Shown here: positions 60,388 to 64,000 of the stretch, piece after piece
How the letters are laid out: each line of letters begins with the position of its first letter
Numbering within the stretch: the first letter of the stretch is position 1
Source: Tricholoma matsutake
Lineage: Eukaryota > Basidiomycota > Agaricomycetes > Agaricales > Tricholomataceae
DNA length: 64,000 nucleotides
Direction of reading: 5' to 3'
Assembly (NCBI GenBank): GCA_026075535.2
Contig: AP026539.1
Coordinates: forward strand, 2,976,001 to 3,040,000
Position numbers and translations under genes: made by a program
The notes under the pieces: model-generated
Told to the model about the DNA's origin: nothing
Seen by the model: the letters and a program-made list of their open reading frames with translations, nothing else
Database searches by the model: none

Positions 60388-61143
60388 TGTTAAGACTATA
60401 GGTCTTTAACTCAGCCTTGGCTTCGTATGTTACAGTTGGAGGCTTTCCAACTGTCTCGTATCACACTAGGAGACTTTCCTAGTGTATCGGGCTTCCTGCC
60501 TTCACTTGGGTACTTCCTCAAGTTGTCACGGCTATCTGTACTCAGAGGCGTTCTGAGTAGACCGTCGGTTTGTGTATCACAGTTGGAGGCTTTCCAACTG
60601 TTGAGTTTGAGTTATCACAGCTAGGGGCTTCCTAAGCTGTCAAGTGTTCTGGTTGAGTCTAAGACCGTTGATTGAATTAGGTCAAGCTGAGGAATACAGA
60701 CAGTATTACTACAGCTTATATACGGTTCAAAGATATCTGTTGTCCAATCAGAGTGCAGGATTGTTATCAAGTATAAATAGAAAGAACAATAGAAAAGACA
60801 GGCCTCATGCCTTGCATGAGGCGTCCGATGTTATGGAGTGCTGCGGCGCAGCATGTCAGGGATCAATAATAGAATAGCCTCATGCCTGGCATGAGGCGTC
60901 CGATGTCATGGATCCAATGTCAAGGATCCAGTGTCAAGGACATGCTGCAGTGCAGCATGTCGATCATGAGTGTCTGACGTCATGGACCTCATGTCAAAGG
61001 GCTGTCGTATCGCAGCATGCATGGGAGTGGGTCCGGGTGCATGGAGTCACCATGCGTCAAAGTGTCTCCCATTGGAAGTGAGTCGAATCAAACAAGAAAA
61101 ATGAAGTGCCCGGTCTTGCAGGTCTGGATAACAAATTGTAACA
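60388..61143 (-). repeat. Gypsy-5 3' LTR (756 bp), hairpin-rich
   Basis: On the minus strand it runs from TGTTACAATTTG to GTCTTAACA (TGTTA/TAACA ends) right after a purine tract. It holds many short inverted repeats, at 60432-60454, 60464-60484, 60504-60523, 60540-60559, 60579-60601 and 60617-60640. Two larger ones contain GCCTCATGCC...GGCATGAGGC and CATGCTGCAGTGCAGCATG. Confidence 0.75.
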
Positions 61144-61160
61144 TCACCCTCTCTCTATCT
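61144..61160 (-). promoter_or_regulatory. Polypurine tract of Gypsy-5
   Basis: The minus strand reads AGATAGAGAGAGGGTGA directly before the LTR start. It would prime plus-strand DNA synthesis. Confidence 0.6.
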
Positions 61161-61239
61161 TCGAAGTCACTGACTTTGATCAAAATCTCTTTCTCCTCTC
61201 TAGTCAGGAGGTGGAGTGGGATTGTGGGGTTTGAGGGAA

Positions 61240-61659
61240 TCAGTTGGAGTGCAGCAGTGTTCCCAACTCTCTGTGTTCTCTGAGCAGGAGCCTTTTCGCC
61301 AGGCTATATCCGCTCTCATCATCATAGTGGGTATTCCACTGCAGGTCTCTCCACAGGGGCACACTTACCCCAGATAGTGGTCTTCTGCCGGGGGCGAGTC
61401 CTTCTCGATTGATGTAGAAGTCCTCTAAGTAGTCCTCCTCATCTAGTTCTCCTTTGAAGCACCACTCTTCACACTGTGCCCTCACCCAATTGTAATCTGC
61501 TTTTGTGCTTCTCCAGGCAAAGAGACAGCATTTTGGACAGGTCAAGGTCATCCTTCTTATCCAATCATCCCTTGTAATCCAGAAGAGAATCCCATGCGGG
61601 CATATCCATGCGGGTCTGCCAGGGAGTATGTTTGTCAGTGGTTGTTGGTCGATGACCAT
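61240..61659 (-). CDS. Extra Cys-rich frame downstream of Gypsy-5 pol
   Basis: An open frame of 139 codons between the chromodomain and the purine tract. It contains WICPHGILFWITRDDWIRR and TCPKCC, a C-H...C-X2-C arrangement, then acidic and Arg-rich parts. The assumed start at 61659 is not an ATG. I do not recognise it. It may be an accessory protein of the retroelement or a captured piece. Confidence 0.45.
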   Translation of the reverse strand: MVIDQQPLTNILPGRPAWICPHGILFWITRDDWIRRMTLTCPKCCLFAWRSTKADYNWVRAQCEEWCFKGELDEEDYLEDFYINREGLAPGRRPLSGVSVPLWRDLQWNTHYDDESGYSLAKRLLLREHRELGTLLHSN

Positions 61660-61764
61660 TCACCCAGTCCTCGCTGGGGTTCGTCGTAGGTGTAGTGTTG
61701 ATGGGATGGTGAGCATTCTGTGGTTTGTTCAGTGGGTGTCTTGGTCTTGGGGGTTCTACAGCTG

Positions 61765-63000
61765 TCATCGCTTTTTATATGCCCCTAGGATTGTCTTGGC
61801 ATGTTTCAGGTTTCCCTTGGGCTCCCATGAGTTCTCCGAGGTCGGGTATCCAACCCACTTCACTAAGAAGTGCATGGTCCTTCCTTTCTTTTTATGTCCA
61901 ATGATCACTTCCACTTCATACTCCGATTCACCTTCTATCAGGTCAGGTGGTGGTTCTGGGAAGTTCGGTCCATGTGTCTCAGTTTCTTTGTATGGGGAAA
62001 GAAGTGCTGCGTGGAATACCGGGTGTATTTTCCACTGTTCTGGTAACTTCAGTCGATAGGAGAGTGGGCTCAGGACCTTCTTGATAGAGAATGGTCCTTC
62101 TCTTTTCGGTGCGAGCTTCTTTGTTTGGTGCATTGTTCTGAGGTTCTTCACTTCTAGCCACACTCTGTGTCCTTCTTTGAATGGGGTGAAGTGCCTTGTA
62201 ATTCTTTCTGCCATCATTTGTCTGGCCAACTCATGAGTTGCCTTTGCTTTGTCTCAGGCCCGTTGCAGTGCAACTATTTGTTTTTCTATGGCCGGTATGT
62301 TTGTCTTCAGGTAGGGGAGTGGGATCGCCTTGGGCTCATAGCCCATCATGAGATAGAATGGGGAGTTCTTCTGTATGGAGTGCATTCTCTGGTTGTGCGT
62401 GAACTCCACGGTCAGGAGGAGGTGCTTCCAATTCTCCTGGTTGAAGATCCATAAGTATACTTCCACTTCCTGGTTCCCCTGTTCTGTCTCCCCATTGGTC
62501 TGGGGGTGGTATGCTGTGCTCATTGCCAGCTTGATTCCGAGCAGTCTTCCTAGCTCCTGGAACAGGTGCGAGGCAAATCTGGGATCTCTGTCAGAGATGA
62601 TCTTGTCTGGGAGGCCAAATCATTTGTAGACATTGTCTAGATAGAGGGTGGCCGCTCCCAATGCATCCACAGTTTTTCTGCAAGGGATAAAAATTACCCC
62701 CTTTGTAAGCCCATGGTCTACCACGACCATGAGTGCATCATAACCATCGGACTCTGGTAGGTCGGTTATGAAATCTGTCGTCACTATCGCAAATGGTCTT
62801 GTCGCTTCGGATTTAATTGGTCGTAGAGGTGGTGTCATCGGGTGGGTGTTGACCTTCATTTGCTGGCATGTTGCACATCCAGCGATGTAGTTTTTGATGT
62901 ACATCATCATTCCTGGCCACCAGTACTCTCTCCTAACCATTTCCATTGTCTGCCACTGTCCCAGATGTCCACTGGTCACTCCTTTGTGGTATTTTTGCAC
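61765..63000 (-). pseudogene. Gypsy-5 integrase and chromodomain
   Basis: HLGQWQTMEMVRREYWWPGM with a CATC lies near 62850-63000. The core has TTDFITDLPESDGYD, then SDRDPRF and a catalytic Glu in QGNQEVEVYL. The C-terminal module (FTPFKEGHRVWLEVKNL) leads to the chromodomain MHFLVKWVGYPTSENSWEP (near 61818-61875). Single stops near 62619 and 62253 split it into three frames. All three catalytic acidic residues remain. Confidence 0.8.
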
Positions 63001-63045
63001 CAGCTTCTTTCATAGATCTCCATTGTCTGGGACATAGCACCTGTC

Positions 63046-64000
63046 TCAGAAAAATAGAAGGCTGTCCTCTATTTTCCAATCTTCCAATGCCAACTTTATC
63101 GGCGGAGTTCCTTTTGTCTTTAGCACTTCAATTGTGCTTTCTACCAGATCGTCTTTCATGATACTCCCTGTGAGTAAGTCATGCATTTCGGTGTCAATGA
63201 ATTTCACAAATACTGCTTCTGGCAGCATTGTGACGTCTTCATTATCGTTGTCTTCTTCCAGTACATGATCTGCTCTCCCTGACAACACATCACTCTGCAC
63301 CATCTGTGATCCAGCCACATGGATGATTTGCAAGTTGAATTCCGATAGGAATAGGCTCCATCTTGCCTGTTGTCTGTTCAATTTCTGTGCCGTTCGGAAG
63401 TACGTCAAGTTCTTGTGGTCCGACAGGATTACCACCGGGTGTCCTGAACCCACTAGGTAGTGTCTCCAGGTCTCTAGTGATTGTATTATCGCTAGTAGCT
63501 CCCTGTCATAAATCTCGTAGTTCCGTTTCATTGGTGTCAGCACATGCGATATGTATCCGCACGGGTGCCAGTCCCCATTTGTGTCCCTTTGTCTCAGCAC
63601 TCCTCCTGTAGCGTGTTTTGAGGCATCTGATTCGATTGTGAATGGCTTTGTTGGGTCTGGCATCAGCAGTACCGGTGCTTCTGCAAATTTCCTTTTCAGT
63701 GTTTGAAAGGCTTGTTTGCATTCCATTGTCCAGTTGAACGTCTTGTCCTTCTTTGTCAGTTCATTAAGCGGTCTGCTTGTCTCCGCAAAATGTCCAATGA
63801 ATTTCCTGTAGAAATTCCCAAATCCCAGGAAGGATCTGACTGCCTTTACGTTAGTCGGGGTAGGCCAATCCTGTATACCTGCCAGTTTCATGTTGTCCAT
63901 GGCAATTTCATTGGGTCGGATGATTAGACCCAAGAATTCCACTTCGTGGACATCAAACTTGCATTTCTCCAGCTTCAGGTATAAGTCATTTTCTGCCAGT
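63046..64000 (-). CDS. Gypsy-5 RT end, RNase H and connection (298+ aa open)
   Basis: EFLGLIIRPNEIAMDNMKL and VRSFLGFGNFYRKFIGHF form the RT thumb. RNase H has IESDASKHATGGVL, YDRELLAIIQ and SDHKNLTYF. The frame is open from 63942 to the TGA at 63046, the best preserved pol stretch in the right third. Upstream, AENDLYLKLEKCKFDVHEV continues beyond the window. Confidence 0.8.
   Translation of the reverse strand, partial: LAENDLYLKLEKCKFDVHEVEFLGLIIRPNEIAMDNMKLAGIQDWPTPTNVKAVRSFLGFGNFYRKFIGHFAETSRPLNELTKKDKTFNWTMECKQAFQTLKRKFAEAPVLLMPDPTKPFTIESDASKHATGGVLRQRDTNGDWHPCGYISHVLTPMKRNYEIYDRELLAIIQSLETWRHYLVGSGHPVVILSDHKNLTYFRTAQKLNRQQARWSLFLSEFNLQIIHVAGSQMVQSDVLSGRADHVLEEDNDNEDVTMLPEAVFVKFIDTEMHDLLTGSIMKDDLVESTIEVLKTKGTPPIKLALEDWKIEDSLLFF

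Larger units (their letters stand above)
60388..64000 (-). mobile_element. Gypsy-5, chromovirus running off the window
   Basis: A 3' LTR (60388-61143), purine tract, extra frame, chromodomain, integrase, RNase H and the end of RT are read leftwards; RT is cut by the window end. It is inserted in the Gypsy-M gag. The left 5-bp flank is GTGGC; the right flank is outside. Confidence 0.85.

Noticed and set aside
1..64000. tRNA or rRNA genes
   Set aside because: I saw no cloverleaf with A and B boxes or rRNA-like stretch by eye; a tRNA scan would be decisive.

Overview
The window looks like a transposon-packed region of a mushroom-forming basidiomycete (Agaricomycetes). Four things support this: spliced genes with 39-63 nt introns and fungal-type GTANGT...CTNA...YAG signals; several chromovirus-type Ty3/Gypsy families; a KDZ (Kyakuja-Dileera-Zisupton) transposase with a CxC cysteine domain; and an intact TET/JBP-type dioxygenase gene. 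An ectomycorrhizal, TE-swollen species such as Tricholoma is only a guess. Almost all of the 64 kb is nested mobile DNA. Most reading frames are broken, often by TGA/TAG/TAA where CGA/CAG/CAA is expected.

Layout. 1-1337: part of an Asn/Asp-rich gene (-). 1911-7853: Gypsy-1 copy 1 (+), decayed, carrying a 443-bp TIR element. 7854-9164: minisatellite and a helicase remnant. 9177-9874: LTR of family Gypsy-2 (-). 9875-10155: 5' half of a host gene H (-). About 10324-11725: reversed LTR-T relative. 11740-18647: Gypsy-1 copy 2 (+), with a 1.45-kb LTR-T insertion. 18648-32132: a Gypsy-2 element (+) whose 5' LTR is split by a young Gypsy-3 element (-, 19337-25093, TSD AGGAT) and which carries an antisense cysteine-cluster gene. 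32133-33192: 3' half of gene H (+). About 33520-60387: Gypsy-M (-), split by a 20.7-kb DNA transposon (37398-58106), an LTR-T insertion (58511-59860) and, at its 5' end, Gypsy-5 (-, 60388 to beyond the window).

The 20.7-kb element is the centrepiece. It has roughly 150-bp imperfect terminal inverted repeats, subterminal tandem repeats and a 7-bp direct repeat (GGCAAAC) on both sides. Removing it rejoins the retropepsin of Gypsy-M. Inside are a decayed KDZ transposase, an intact 403-codon TET/JBP dioxygenase next to the right terminus, an apparently intact Myb-like plus DDE pair of PIF/Harbinger type, a Zn-cluster-like gene, at least three unrecognised spliced genes, a 1-kb palindrome and arrays of a 13-bp repeat in alternating orientation.

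The flanks of three Gypsy-2 LTRs (9177-9874, 18648-25110, 31407-32132) match crosswise. Re-inverting 9875-31406 restores both target-site duplications, the end of a Gypsy-1 LTR and the reading frame of gene H. I infer an LTR-LTR inversion of about 21.5 kb, or an assembly join that mimics one.
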